Of a stretch of 62,849 nt of DNA, positions 9,275 through 18,331 are shown piece after piece. A program made the position numbers and the translations under genes. The notes under the pieces were generated by a model. It had not been told where the DNA came from, ran no database searches, and worked only from the letters and a program-made list of their open reading frames with translations. Source of the stretch: an uncultured Lachnospiraceae bacterium (GTDB lineage: Bacteria > Bacillota > Clostridia > Lachnospirales > Lachnospiraceae); assembly GCA_910589385.1 (NCBI GenBank), contig CAJUTU010000020.1:1-62849 (forward strand), read 5' to 3'. Each line of letters opens with the position of its first letter. Position 1 is the first letter of the stretch.

Positions 9275-10705
9275 ATGCAGATTTTAAAACATGAATCTTC
9301 TTATTATAAAACGGCCAAATTTAAATGGAGACAGCGTATTGGTTTCGGAATCAGCGACTATGCCTGCAATCTGGCATATCTGCTTGCCAATACTTATCTA
9401 TTGTTCTATTATACGAACTGTGCGGGCCTTGAAGCCGGCGCGGTAGGTTTTATGTTTGTTGTCACAAAATTTATTGATGCGTTTACAGATTATATGGTAG
9501 GTGTATTTATCGACCGTACAGACACCAAAATGGGACGTTACCGTCCATGGATGCTGTTTGGCGCGCCTGTATTGGCAGTGGGCATGGTTTTAGTATTTTC
9601 CGTGCCTACAGCATGGAGCGCAGGGGCAAAACTGGCATGGGCTTATATTACCTACATCATTTTCTCATTTGGATATACACTGGTAAATATCCCTATGGCG
9701 CCAATTGTTTCCGCGTTGTCTGATGATCCTGCCGAACGTACAAAGATTGCAACTTCACGTACCGTATTTTCAAACCTTGGCTCCTTGACATCTTCTCTGT
9801 TTACATTGCCTTTGGTTTATTATTTTGCAGGCTCCAAAGATGCTTCCGGCGCGGCACTGGCGGCGGGTTACCGGAATACGAACATTGTACTGGGGCTCAT
9901 GGTGGTAGCGATTTTCTGCATCTGTGTGTTCAGCATCGTAGAGATCAATCCGCCTACAACGGCTGCACAGAAATCTTCTTTTATGGAAGATATGGGACAT
10001 GTGTTTAAGAGCAAATATTTCATCTTGATTTTAGGGTTATGCTACTGTCTGTTTGTAGGTTACCTGGGGATGTACGGCGCTATGCAGTACTATTATAAAT
10101 ATATCATTGGAAATGAAAGCGCGATGTCTATTGCATTGTCACTGCTGACGATCTGTGCGATCCCGACGATGATCCTTGCTGCTGCATTAAACGGCCGTGG
10201 GATCCATAAAGTGAAACTGATGCAGTTTGGCGCGATTGTAGACTGTGTAGGATATCTGATCTTGTTCCTGACCTCCAATGTGACTGTCGCTACGGCAGCG
10301 TTGGCGCTGATCGGCTTTGGATTTGGTTTCCGCCAGTCCATGTTCTTCTCCATGCTTCCGGATGTATTTGACTACACGGAATACAAATTCGGGAAAAATA
10401 TGGGCGGAACGCAGAATGCGATTACTGGATTTTTAAATAAGCTGGCTTCTGCCTCTGCGTCAGCGCTGATCTCAGCGCTCCTTGTATGGGGGGCATATGA
10501 TGCTTCGGCAATGGATACGGCGATTGCTGCAGGGCAGAGTATCACGGAGCAGTTCCCGAAAGCCTGCGCGGCGATCAATTTTGCATTCGGCGGACTTTCC
10601 CTGATTGCAACAATCCTGTGCGTAGTTGTTCTTATCCCATATGACCTGGATAAAAAATATCCGGAAATCCGTGCGGAGCTGGATAGAAGACAGGCGGGAC
10701 GGTAG
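9275..10705 (+). CDS. GPH (glycoside-pentoside-hexuronide):cation symporter
   Basis: A 476-residue MelB-like MFS transporter with twelve hydrophobic segments. The family signature region after the second helix is present (DAFTDYMVGVFIDRTDTKMGRYRPWMLFGAP), as is the C-half motif RQSMFFSMLPDVFDYTEYKFGKN. It follows the GH3 gene with a GGAGG site and is surely co-transcribed; it probably imports the GH3 substrate with Na+ or H+. Confidence 0.93.
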   Translation: MQILKHESSYYKTAKFKWRQRIGFGISDYACNLAYLLANTYLLFYYTNCAGLEAGAVGFMFVVTKFIDAFTDYMVGVFIDRTDTKMGRYRPWMLFGAPVLAVGMVLVFSVPTAWSAGAKLAWAYITYIIFSFGYTLVNIPMAPIVSALSDDPAERTKIATSRTVFSNLGSLTSSLFTLPLVYYFAGSKDASGAALAAGYRNTNIVLGLMVVAIFCICVFSIVEINPPTTAAQKSSFMEDMGHVFKSKYFILILGLCYCLFVGYLGMYGAMQYYYKYIIGNESAMSIALSLLTICAIPTMILAAALNGRGIHKVKLMQFGAIVDCVGYLILFLTSNVTVATAALALIGFGFGFRQSMFFSMLPDVFDYTEYKFGKNMGGTQNAITGFLNKLASASASALISALLVWGAYDASAMDTAIAAGQSITEQFPKACAAINFAFGGLSLIATILCVVVLIPYDLDKKYPEIRAELDRRQAGR

Positions 10706-11046
10706 TTACTGTTCGCGGCCGGTTGGGCTGTGAACTGTAACCGGACGGTAAAATTTGAATTAGGATTTTCTTATTGACAAATGGATTAGAGGATGTTAAG
10801 CTGATAGCATCTTGAAGAGAGAGGTGAAAAGATAAGGAGATAATCTACTTTTGAGTACATGAAGTTTTTTGCAGTATGGATCAGGGATATGCATACTGTT
10901 TTGACCATATTGCCAAAGGTGGATTATGTCCTCATAACCTCTCTTTTTGTGTGAAAAAATACATTTCCAACAGGTGCAGGGCCGGAGGCTGTGTCTGGCT
11001 TTGGCAGCTGTAATATTGTGTTTATGAGGTGATAGGATATAATAGG
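10706..11046. other. Intergenic region, no gene recognised
   Basis: About 340 bases without a convincing gene. It begins with an imperfect inverted repeat (GTTACTGTTC ... GAACTGTAAC, 10704-10740) just after the symporter stop, without a T-run. GAGAGAGGT near 10815 and ACCTCTCT near 10939 could pair over a distance. It ends at a clear terminator. It may be a structured 3' region, but I recognise no RNA family. Confidence 0.3.
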
Positions 11047-11076
11047 ACTGTTTGGCAGCAAACGGTTCTTTTTTTG
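11047..11076 (+). terminator. Rho-independent terminator
   Basis: ACTGTTTG / CAAACGGT stem (one G-T pair) with a GCAG loop, followed by TC and nine T residues. It separates the symporter unit from the broken kinase gene. Confidence 0.7.
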
Positions 11077-11116
11077 TATAGGAACACGGGAACAAGGATC
11101 TGGAAGGGAGAAACAT

Positions 11117-11466
11117 ATGAAAAATATTTTTATAGAAGGTCTTCAGGGGACAGGAAAGTCTATCTTATTACAAAGCATTTTTACAAATATACCGGAATAT
11201 CATGTATGCCGGGAAGGGGATTATTCTCCGATTGAACTGGCATGGTGTACATGGATGACAGAGAAAGAATATCATGCGGTACTGGAAAAATACAGCGGGA
11301 TCCGGAATGAGATCGTAGAAAATACGGTTCAGGAAGGAGACCATTATATTATTTCTTATACCAGGATTCTTACGGACATACCAGGATTCCATCAGGATCT
11401 GGAACGATTTGAAATTTATACAGGAAAGAAAACACTCCATGATTTTGAGCAGATTATTTTGGAAAA
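11117..11466 (+). pseudogene. P-loop kinase-like protein, 3'-truncated by fusion
   Basis: The frame opens with MKNIFIEGLQGTGKSILLQS, a Walker A P-loop, and continues for about 115 residues resembling small nucleoside-kinase-like ATPases (REGDYSPIELAWC, then a TYTRI-like segment). Homology to that fold ends near 11465, where an aldo/keto reductase begins in another frame; the kinase frame reads on only to a stop at 11494. The C-terminal half is therefore lost. It has its own start and GGGAG site after a terminator, so a truncated protein may still be made. Confidence 0.6.
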
Positions 11467-12351
11467 GAAGTCCCGAAGCTTGGCTTTGGGCTGATGCGTC
11501 TGCCGAAGAAAGGTTTGTCTACAGATATAGAACAGGTGAAGCAGATGGTTGATTTGTTTATGGAAGCTAACTATAAAAGATATGATAAATTCCATATATG
11601 GGATTTTGTGAAGGAGCAGAAGGAAAAAGGACTGGTCAAATATTTTGGCTTTTCGTTCCATGCGGAACCAAAACTTTTAGAACAGCTTCTGATCGAACAT
11701 CCGGAAGTGGATTTTGTGCAGCTGCAGATTAATTATGCAGATTGGGAAAGGCCTTCTGTTACGGCAAGGGCAAACTATGAAGTGGCCCGGAAATATGGAA
11801 AATCCATTGTTGTGATGGAACCGGTGAAGGGTGGTTCTCTTGCAAAGCCGCAGGCAGCGGTGAAAAAGCTGCTCCAGGGATATCATCCGGATATGTCCTG
11901 CGCTTCATGGGCAATCCGGTTTGCGGCATCTTTGGATGGAATTATTACGGTACTCTCCGGCATGTCCAATACAGAGCAGATGAAAGATAACCTTTCTTAT
12001 ATGAAGCATTTCCGGCCGCTGAACGAGGAAGAACAAAAAATTATCCAGGAAGCCCAGCGTCTCCTTGGAAAGTCTTCAACCATCCCATGTACGGCATGCC
12101 ATTATTGTGTGGAAGGATGTCCGAAGAGTATCCCCATACCCGAAATCTTTTCTGCCATGAACAAGCGGCTGGGCAACGGGCAGATGGCGGAGGCGGTGTC
12201 AGACTACCAGGGCGCGGTTGCCGGGAAAGGAAGGGCATCGGAATGTATCGGATGCGGGCAATGTGAACGCACCTGCCCACAGCATCTTACGGTTGTGGAT
12301 CATCTGAAGGAGTGCGCGGAGGTATTAGAGCCAGGGGATATGGGAAAATGA
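11467..12351 (+). pseudogene. Ferredoxin-containing aldo/keto reductase, N-truncated and internally deleted
   Basis: The frame reads EVPKLGFGLMRLPKKG, the conserved N-terminal strand of AKR proteins, but the first residues and a start are missing (an ATG at 11494 exists). It then jumps from LFMEANY directly to KRYDKFHIWDFVKEQKEKG, so about 90 residues including the catalytic Asp/Tyr/Lys/His are absent without loss of frame. The rest of the barrel and a C-terminal domain with two clusters are preserved: CTACHYCVEGCPKSIP and CIGCGQCERTCPQHL. The active site is gone, so this is almost certainly non-functional as a reductase. Confidence 0.75.
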
Positions 12352-12411
12352 TATGACATATAAAAAATCTCTGGCGGCTTTTCTGCATACGATGATCAAT
12401 GATATAAAAAC

Positions 12412-12441
12412 AGCAGGGCATACGGCAAAATATGTCCTGCT
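12412..12441 (-). terminator. Hairpin terminator downstream of Rpn gene
   Basis: AGCAGGGCATA and TATGTCCTGCT form an 11-base stem with an 8-base loop. On the minus strand the stem is followed by a T-rich run, fitting termination of the Rpn gene. A near-identical hairpin (24878-24915) follows the other Rpn copy. Confidence 0.6.
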
Positions 12442-12491
12442 TATAACACATGTATAAAGTTTCTGACGTTGTTGGCTAATGAAAATAGTCC

Positions 12492-13490
12492 TTATGAGAC
12501 TTCTGTAATGTGATACCTACTCAGCAGATCTCTCATCCGGACAAGTTCGGCCTCTTTTTTAGCAAGTTCGGCATCCTTTTCAGCACGTAACGCATCCTTT
12601 TCAGCATGTAACGCATCCTTTTCAGCACATAATGCATCCTTTTCAGCACGTAATGCATCATTCTCGGCACGCAGCCTTTTTTCGCGGACGCTGGGTAATT
12701 CGATCAAAGGTTTTGTCATAAAATCCACCACCTTTCGGAATTCAGAGTGTTTTTCGGCCTCGAATATTCTTTTCGCAGCAGAGTGGAAGAGATTGATATA
12801 ATCATCAAATTCCCGTTCTGTCAGATATCCGTTCTGTAGTTCATCTGTTAATACTAATATAGCTTCATTCACAAGGGCTGTCAATTCTTTTTTGGTCAGT
12901 GGATGCGTTCTCTTTGGGTCTAATTTGGGACGTAGCCGGAGCAGTACATAGGGGATGAAGATTGTCAGATGCTTTTCATGGATTTCCTTTAAAGAATAAG
13001 ATTGAATCCTGACAGTAGGAACCTGGTAAATATGTTCGCTGCCATCCTGAAAGATGATACGGCACTGGAGAAATTCCGGGAGATGTTGATTTACTGCCGG
13101 ATAGATTACAGCAGAACGTGGGAAATGCATGACAAATCCGTCTGTTTTTTTATCCGTAGAAGTTATATGCTGCATAGCAATATGCAGGTCGTATGCAATC
13201 ATGCGGACGACCATTTCCTGTTCATTACGCATCTGACATTCCAGATGATAATAATCCGTACCATTCACCAGTAATGTAATATCAGTCAGGCGGGAACTGG
13301 GCCGGGCATCAGGATTTTCCTGATAAGTGGAATATTCTGTGGCAAGCAATGTGATTGGCGTTCCTCTGGGATATTCCTTTCCATATACTTCTTTGAAGAG
13401 AGGAAAAAGCTGCTCCGGCATGACATCCACAATCGCTTTGAGGATTTCATCCCATAATTTGATGTTGTCGAGTTCAAGTTTTTCTGTCAT
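12492..13490 (-). CDS. Rpn family recombination-promoting nuclease/putative transposase
   Basis: A 332-residue protein of the Rpn/PDDEXK transposase-like family. The nuclease core shows DITLLVNGTDYYHLECQM (residues about 78-95; the D...ExQ motif) within the first 110 residues, followed by the helical middle domain. The C-terminus carries a run of heptads of type A-E-K-D-A-L-R (about 275-310), predicted coiled coil, encoded by a 21-base tandem repeat. The start at 13490 is preceded by an AAAGAAAGG site. It is the full-length relative of the deleted copy at 24958-25317. Confidence 0.82.
   Translation of the reverse strand: MTEKLELDNIKLWDEILKAIVDVMPEQLFPLFKEVYGKEYPRGTPITLLATEYSTYQENPDARPSSRLTDITLLVNGTDYYHLECQMRNEQEMVVRMIAYDLHIAMQHITSTDKKTDGFVMHFPRSAVIYPAVNQHLPEFLQCRIIFQDGSEHIYQVPTVRIQSYSLKEIHEKHLTIFIPYVLLRLRPKLDPKRTHPLTKKELTALVNEAILVLTDELQNGYLTEREFDDYINLFHSAAKRIFEAEKHSEFRKVVDFMTKPLIELPSVREKRLRAENDALRAEKDALCAEKDALHAEKDALRAEKDAELAKKEAELVRMRDLLSRYHITEVS
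12571..12675 (-). repeat. 21-base tandem repeat (5 units) encoding heptads
   Basis: Five units start at 12571, 12592, 12613, 12634 and 12655, with core GCATCCTTTTCAGCACGTAA; the last unit is more diverged. Each unit adds exactly one heptad to the coiled coil, so unit gain or loss stays in frame. Confidence 0.85.
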
Positions 13491-13541
13491 AAAACACAAA
13501 TCCTTTCTTTTGTAAACAGTGGTCAATAATTTACGCTTTCA

Positions 13542-13698
13542 GTGAAATATGGCGAAATGCCGGAAGTGACGGATGCCAGAGTGGCATTGTCCGATTTATA
13601 TTCACTTGACTACTATATCAGACAACACGAAAAAAGTAAATACTTTTCCAGGCGGCTTTTCAATGGGCTGGATGCGTTACAGTCCGTGGCCGGTCAGC
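13542..13698 (+). other. Gap with protein-like reading frame, unassigned
   Basis: Between the Rpn promoter and the end of the GntR gene the plus strand reads MKYGEMPEVTDARVALSDLY and continues SLDYYIRQHEKSKYF. This composition looks like genuine protein, but the frame then runs antisense into GntR. It may be a short gene remnant. I do not recognise the family. Confidence 0.25.
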
Positions 13699-14400
13699 CT
13701 ACATCAAAATATGCTCCCGGAAACGTTCAATATGGCTTCGGAAGAGTTCTTCCGCCGTGTCGGCATCGCCATCTCGCAGACACTGCGTGGTTTTTGTCAG
13801 ATTTTCAAAAATTTGTTCCCGTCCGATGAGTTCGCAGTAATTCGTCCAGGCAGATATGGATGCGGTAAAAAAGGCATTCATAACCAGAGGGGAGATGCAG
13901 TTTCCGCTCAATACAACGATGGTCCTGCGGAAGAGGAACAGAGAGGTAGCAAATGTCTCGATATCCTTGGAAACGGCCTCTTTCATCTGTTCCAGCAGCG
14001 CCTCAAGCTGCTGGAAATCTTTTTCCGTATGTTTTTCGGCAAGGATTTCCAGGGCCGGGCATTCCAGATATAGCCGGACATCCAAAAGGCTGTTGATCAT
14101 CTTCTTATCCGGCATGCCTCCCCGGTAGCGGATGATCGCAAACAGGGTATCCAGGTTCCCGGTGCTGGTATAATCTGCCACGTACACGCCTTTTCTGGAG
14201 ATGACATCCAGAAAACCGATCCGTGACAATTCCCGGATCCCCTCATGCACGATCGTCTTGCTGATATTCATCTCATCGGCAATCTCTCTTTCTGTAGGTA
14301 GTTTTTCTCCTGGTTCTAATTCCCCGGAGAGGATCATCTCTTCAATCTGCGAGATAAATAATTCTTTGATAGACAGTGCGTTTATTTTCTTGAATTTCAT
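13699..14400 (-). CDS. GntR-family (FadR/FCD type) transcriptional regulator
   Basis: A 233-residue regulator with an N-terminal winged helix (LEPGEKLPTEREIADEMNISKTIVHEGIRELSRIGFLDV, residues 24-62) and a C-terminal all-helical FCD ligand domain of the FadR subfamily (about 90-225). It is divergent from the CooC/HgdABC operon, with two palindromes between them, so it likely represses itself and that operon. FCD proteins usually bind small organic acids through a metal; the ligand is unknown. Confidence 0.88.
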   Translation of the reverse strand: MKFKKINALSIKELFISQIEEMILSGELEPGEKLPTEREIADEMNISKTIVHEGIRELSRIGFLDVISRKGVYVADYTSTGNLDTLFAIIRYRGGMPDKKMINSLLDVRLYLECPALEILAEKHTEKDFQQLEALLEQMKEAVSKDIETFATSLFLFRRTIVVLSGNCISPLVMNAFFTASISAWTNYCELIGREQIFENLTKTTQCLRDGDADTAEELFRSHIERFREHILM

Positions 14401-14432
14401 GACGGACTCCTTTGTATATCCTGGCTCAGAAC

Positions 14433-14449
14433 GGAACCAAAATGGTTCC
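14433..14449. promoter_or_regulatory. 17-base perfect palindrome, candidate GntR operator
   Basis: GGAACCA AAA TGGTTCC lies 33 bases upstream of the GntR start codon. Its size and its ACCA-N3-TGGT core are typical of GntR-family sites. Confidence 0.5.
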
Positions 14450-14502
14450 CCGGTTTCTTATGTATACCCTATCAAAATCGTGCATAAATGTCAATGAAAA
14501 TC

Positions 14503-14513
14503 TGGTCTGACCA
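14503..14513. promoter_or_regulatory. TGGT-N3-ACCA half-site, candidate FadR-type operator
   Basis: TGGTCTGACCA matches the FadR-subfamily core TGGT-N3-ACCA and lies in the divergent promoter region, 178 bases upstream of the CooC-like start. Confidence 0.4.
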
Positions 14514-14532
14514 TGACCATAAAAAACACGCC

Positions 14533-14561
14533 TGTAAATTTGGGAATTTTGTCAATTTACA
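14533..14561. promoter_or_regulatory. Inverted repeat in the CooC-operon promoter region
   Basis: TGTAAATT and AATTTACA flank a 13-base centre. It could be a second regulator site or part of the 5' leader. No clear -35/-10 pair was found next to it. Confidence 0.3.
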
Positions 14562-14690
14562 ACGAGGAACGTGTGTTAGAAAATAGATAATAAGGGATTT
14601 TGTGCCGAATCTTACGGGCAGTTAACAGAGGAGAGGCACAGGCAGGGGTAAACATGATTGCGTAATATGATTTAGTCAGGAGGGAGTGCG

Positions 14691-15455
14691 ATGGACACGA
14701 AAATCATTGCCATGGCCGGAAAGGGCGGCGTGGGAAAGACTTCGCTGGCTGCGGCGATGGTCAAGGTGCTGGTCTCATCATTTCCGGATAAAAAGATTCT
14801 GGCGATCGATGCAGATCCGGCAGTAGGGCTTTCTACAGCGCTTGGGATCCACGTGGAGATGACGGTGGATGATATCCGGAAGGAAGTGGTCGCGAACGCG
14901 GAAGAAGGAAATGCGAAAGCTGCGGTGGAACTTTTAGGAGAAGCTAGATATCGGATCTTTGACGCGCTGGTGGAGCAGGACGGGTTTTCTTTTATTGCCA
15001 TAGGAAGACCGGAGGCGGCAGGCTGCTATTGTAAGATCAACAGTTATTTGAAAGAAGTCATCCGGATCCTGTCATCCAATTTCGATTACATTGTGATCGA
15101 CGGCGAGGCCGGGATCGAGCAGATCAACCGCCGTGTGATGGAGAAAGTCACCCATCTGCTGCTGATCACGGATTCCAGCAGGAAAGGGACGCAGGTTGTC
15201 CAGACGATCAAAAAGGTGGCGGACGAGCTTGTGATGTATGAGGAGACCGGCGTCATACTGAACCGCCTGCCGGATCTGGATGTGGCGGAGTATATGGATT
15301 TGGGAGGACTTCCGGTCCTGGCAGAGATTTTGGCCGATCCTTCCCTTGTGGAGTTTGACCTAAAAGGGGAGAATGTATTTTACCTGCCGGATGACGCGGC
15401 GATCGTTCAGGGGGCGCGTAAGGTTTTGGAGAGCGTAAGGCTGCTGGAAGGCTAA
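14691..15455 (+). CDS. CooC-like nickel-insertion ATPase
   Basis: A 254-residue MinD/ParA-type P-loop ATPase with the deviant Walker A GKGGVGKTSLAAAM at residue 10, the switch region DADPAVGLSTALGI and DYIVIDGEAGIEQINR as Walker B. In CODH systems CooC uses ATP to load nickel into the C-cluster. CooC dimers bind metal through a C-x-C motif; here the only close pair is GCYCKI (about residue 112), which fits. It opens an operon ending with HypA, another nickel chaperone. GGAGGG lies eight bases before the ATG. Confidence 0.85.
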   Translation: MDTKIIAMAGKGGVGKTSLAAAMVKVLVSSFPDKKILAIDADPAVGLSTALGIHVEMTVDDIRKEVVANAEEGNAKAAVELLGEARYRIFDALVEQDGFSFIAIGRPEAAGCYCKINSYLKEVIRILSSNFDYIVIDGEAGIEQINRRVMEKVTHLLLITDSSRKGTQVVQTIKKVADELVMYEETGVILNRLPDLDVAEYMDLGGLPVLAEILADPSLVEFDLKGENVFYLPDDAAIVQGARKVLESVRLLEG

Positions 15456-15552
15456 AAAGCGGACGGCAAAGCGGTAAAAAAGAAGTGGGGATTTGTCGTA
15501 GGAGATTCTTATCACGATGAGAACGTGTATTTTCATCACAAAAGGAGCGTGT

Positions 15553-16752
15553 ATGAAAGATTTAAAACATTTGTATTATTTTGAAAAGCTGCTGGACGAG
15601 GCAAATAACGAACTGGTCCGAAGAGCACAGAAAGAGGGGCGCATATGTGTGGGAAATGTATGCAGCTTAGTCCCGGAAGTCCTGCTTGACCTGCCGGGAA
15701 TCTTTACGGTCCGTCTGCGGGCGCCCCGTACCGGTTCTATGGAAATGGGGACCTATTATCTGACCAGCTTTCTTTGCGAGTACAGCAGGGCGCTTTTGGA
15801 AAGAGCCATTGAAGGCGGCTATCAGTTCCTGGACTGCCTGATCGCGCCGGATGCCTGCTCGATGATCAACCGGGCAGTGGAAAACATGGAGCTTTTAAAG
15901 ACCATGCCGAAGGAAAAATTTTTTTACCGGTATCTGGAAATCCCGATGAAGGCAGATGACAATGGATTGTCGGTCTATGTTTCGGAATGCAGGAGCAAGA
16001 TTCTGCAGCCGCTCCATGAAGTATATGGGATCGATATTTCCGAGGCGGCTCTTAGGAAAGCCGTGGAAGATCATAACAAAGTGTGCAGCCTGATTACGAA
16101 AATCGGAGAGTTCCGTAAGGAGGAGCATCCCCGGATCACGGGCTATGAATATCATATGATCACACTGGCATCTTATGTCTGTCCGAAAGACCTGTTGATC
16201 GAAAAGCTGGAGGAAACCTTAGAAGAGTTGAAGACAAGAGAGGCGGACAAAAAGAAATCTTATCGTGCGAAGGTCGTTGTGGTAGGTTCTGAGATCGACG
16301 ATGTGGATATGATCCGTCTGATCGAGGAGTCGGGGGCGCTGGTTGTGGCAGACCGTTTCTGCTTCGGGGCGATCCCGGGGCGTGAGGTGATCCGGTTGGA
16401 TGATACGGAAGATGTGGTAACGCAAGTCTGCCGCCACTATATGTATGCGAGCCAGTGCGCACGTTATATGAATAAGGAAAAAATAGAGGGACGGCGTTCT
16501 TTTGTGGATGCCCTGGCGAAAGAGTACCATGCGGACGGGATTATTTACGAACAGATGAAATTCTGCGATTATTGGGCCTATGAGCGTATGGTGGGTTCCC
16601 ACGACCTGCGCGAAAAGTATGGGTATCCGGTGTTATCTGTTGACAGGCCTTATGCCGTGGGGACTTCCGGCCAGCTAAGGACCCGGGTACAGGCATTTGT
16701 AGAGAGTATTGAAATTAAGAAGATCCAAAAGAGACAGGGAGGTGCGGTTTAA
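15553..16752 (+). CDS. 2-hydroxyacyl-CoA dehydratase family subunit (HgdB/FldC-like)
   Basis: A 399-residue member of the HgdB/BcrB/double-cubane family. The C-terminal hallmark is intact: QMKFCDYWAYERMVG, then YPVLSVDRPYAVGTSGQLRTRVQAF. Candidate Fe-S cysteines sit in IAPDACSMIN (about 107), ASQCARYM (about 300) and KFCDYW (about 340). Family members form heterodimers with [4Fe-4S] clusters that accept one high-energy electron from an ATP-driven activase to drive difficult reductions or dehydrations. Its stop overlaps the next start (TAATG). The substrate is unknown and the sequence looks distant from the classical dehydratases. Confidence 0.82.
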   Translation: MKDLKHLYYFEKLLDEANNELVRRAQKEGRICVGNVCSLVPEVLLDLPGIFTVRLRAPRTGSMEMGTYYLTSFLCEYSRALLERAIEGGYQFLDCLIAPDACSMINRAVENMELLKTMPKEKFFYRYLEIPMKADDNGLSVYVSECRSKILQPLHEVYGIDISEAALRKAVEDHNKVCSLITKIGEFRKEEHPRITGYEYHMITLASYVCPKDLLIEKLEETLEELKTREADKKKSYRAKVVVVGSEIDDVDMIRLIEESGALVVADRFCFGAIPGREVIRLDDTEDVVTQVCRHYMYASQCARYMNKEKIEGRRSFVDALAKEYHADGIIYEQMKFCDYWAYERMVGSHDLREKYGYPVLSVDRPYAVGTSGQLRTRVQAFVESIEIKKIQKRQGGAV

Positions 16753-18305
16753 TGGGAAAGAAGATTGGCAGCGAGCGCCTGGGAGACCTGTATCAGCCTG
16801 GAAAGAAGGTGCGTAAGCGCCGGGAATGGAGAGGGGTTAAGGACACCCTTTACGATTACAGCCGATGGCTCCACACTATGGGGGTGCTCGGAAAATTTAT
16901 GCTGAATAAGAACAATGTGAAAGCATTTTTCCGATACAGATGGATGCTCAATTATCTGGCAGTCCCGATGATGGTAGACCGGCATACCGCAGGGTTACGG
17001 GGGAACCAGCTTCGGATTGCCCATACAGAGTATGACCTGGTGGTGGAGGACATTGCGAAGCTGATGGCAAATATGTTCCGGGCGGATAAAAATACCGGGA
17101 ATGATGAGGAATTTTCTAAGAAGCTTGTCATCCTGGATGAAAATGAGATGTCCCATCTGCTGTGCGGTTTCCCCAACCTGATCGGAGTAGGCAGGGAGAT
17201 ACCGGCGGTGTATGTCAGCGTACTTTTACAGCAGGATGCGGTATGCCCTTATATTGATACGGCGCAGGAGTATGGACTGTCCGGGGACGTGTGCCCTATG
17301 CCGGAGGCGGAAGTGGGGGTGTCGATCGAGGACGATTATCCCATATTCGGAGCCTGTGCCATCCAGTGTAATACGACCTGCGACGGCAGCCTGATGGGAA
17401 ATGGCGTGATCGCAAGAAGGCTGGAAGGAGAGCATGGGATCCCCTGTTTCCAGCTGGCAGCGCCTATGCGCCATACAGAGGATGGGGTCCAGGAATATGC
17501 TGCCCAGGAAATCCGCAATGCAATCCGGTTTATCGAAGAGTGTACGGGGGAGAAATGGGATTGGGATGCCTATTTTGAATGTGCAAAGCGGTTTAACGCA
17601 GAGACCAGGGAACGTATGGAATGGCTGGATATGAGCACCACGGATTATCCGCAGGTCATCGGGGCAAATCTGGCACTGTATACAGAGACGGTTTACATGG
17701 CAATCGGAGGCAAAGTCCCGGCATTTTTAGAGGCGGACAAGAAGATCACCAGACTGGCTATGGAGTCTTTTAAAAAGAAAGAAATGATCGTGCCGGAGTA
17801 CCGCCACCGCGCCATTGTCTGGGGAGTACAGGCACAGTACTATACCGATTTCCTTCCATGGCTGCAGAACTGCTGGGGAATCCTTCCGCTTGTGGATATG
17901 CTGAGCCTGGTATCTACCAGGATGATCTCGGAGGATGATCCGGAACAGGCAATCTATGATATGGCTCATCTGTATGAGAATATGATCATGAGAAACCGGA
18001 CCCATGGTGGATATAAGGTTCTGCTGGATGATCTGTGGAGATTTTGCGAGCAGTTCCATGCGGATATGGTCATCCTGTGGGAGCATATGAGTTGTAAAGC
18101 CTTGGACGGCATGCATGGATTATTTGAAGAGCAGGCGAGGGAACATGGGATCAAGCTGATCTGGGCAGTCCATGACCTGATGGATCCCAGGGTCGTCCCG
18201 CGGTCAAGCCTCAGGCAGGATGTGAACCGGTATATGAGAAGCGTGCTCCGTGAGGAGCCGCTGGATGCCAGCCTGGAAGAGATTGATGATGCTGCGTCCT
18301 GGTAA
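16752..18305 (+). CDS. 2-hydroxyacyl-CoA dehydratase family subunit, large (HgdA-like)
   Basis: A 517-residue partner of the preceding subunit, longer than typical HgdA (about 430-480). It has the conserved segment IFGACAIQCNTTCDGSLMG (about 198-216) with three cysteines, CFQLAAPMRH, and late motifs ADMVILWEHMSCKALDG and VPRSSLRQDVNRYM, which replaces the usual GQ-x-R-x-R-x-Q ending. The cysteine spacing differs from the usual family pattern. The N-terminal 80 residues are basic and unlike relatives I know. Probably the second half of a reductive Fe-S heterodimer. Confidence 0.75.
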   Translation: MGKKIGSERLGDLYQPGKKVRKRREWRGVKDTLYDYSRWLHTMGVLGKFMLNKNNVKAFFRYRWMLNYLAVPMMVDRHTAGLRGNQLRIAHTEYDLVVEDIAKLMANMFRADKNTGNDEEFSKKLVILDENEMSHLLCGFPNLIGVGREIPAVYVSVLLQQDAVCPYIDTAQEYGLSGDVCPMPEAEVGVSIEDDYPIFGACAIQCNTTCDGSLMGNGVIARRLEGEHGIPCFQLAAPMRHTEDGVQEYAAQEIRNAIRFIEECTGEKWDWDAYFECAKRFNAETRERMEWLDMSTTDYPQVIGANLALYTETVYMAIGGKVPAFLEADKKITRLAMESFKKKEMIVPEYRHRAIVWGVQAQYYTDFLPWLQNCWGILPLVDMLSLVSTRMISEDDPEQAIYDMAHLYENMIMRNRTHGGYKVLLDDLWRFCEQFHADMVILWEHMSCKALDGMHGLFEEQAREHGIKLIWAVHDLMDPRVVPRSSLRQDVNRYMRSVLREEPLDASLEEIDDAASW

Positions 18306-18331
18306 GAACAGGTTACAAGAAAGGAGAAAAA

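Noticed and set aside
10796..11116. Minus-strand 106-codon frame between symporter and kinase
   Set aside because: No ribosome site, no domain, and it crosses a plus-strand terminator; treated as non-coding.
12571..12675. CRISPR array
   Set aside because: The 21-base repeats are directly adjacent with no spacers and lie in frame inside a coiled-coil coding region.
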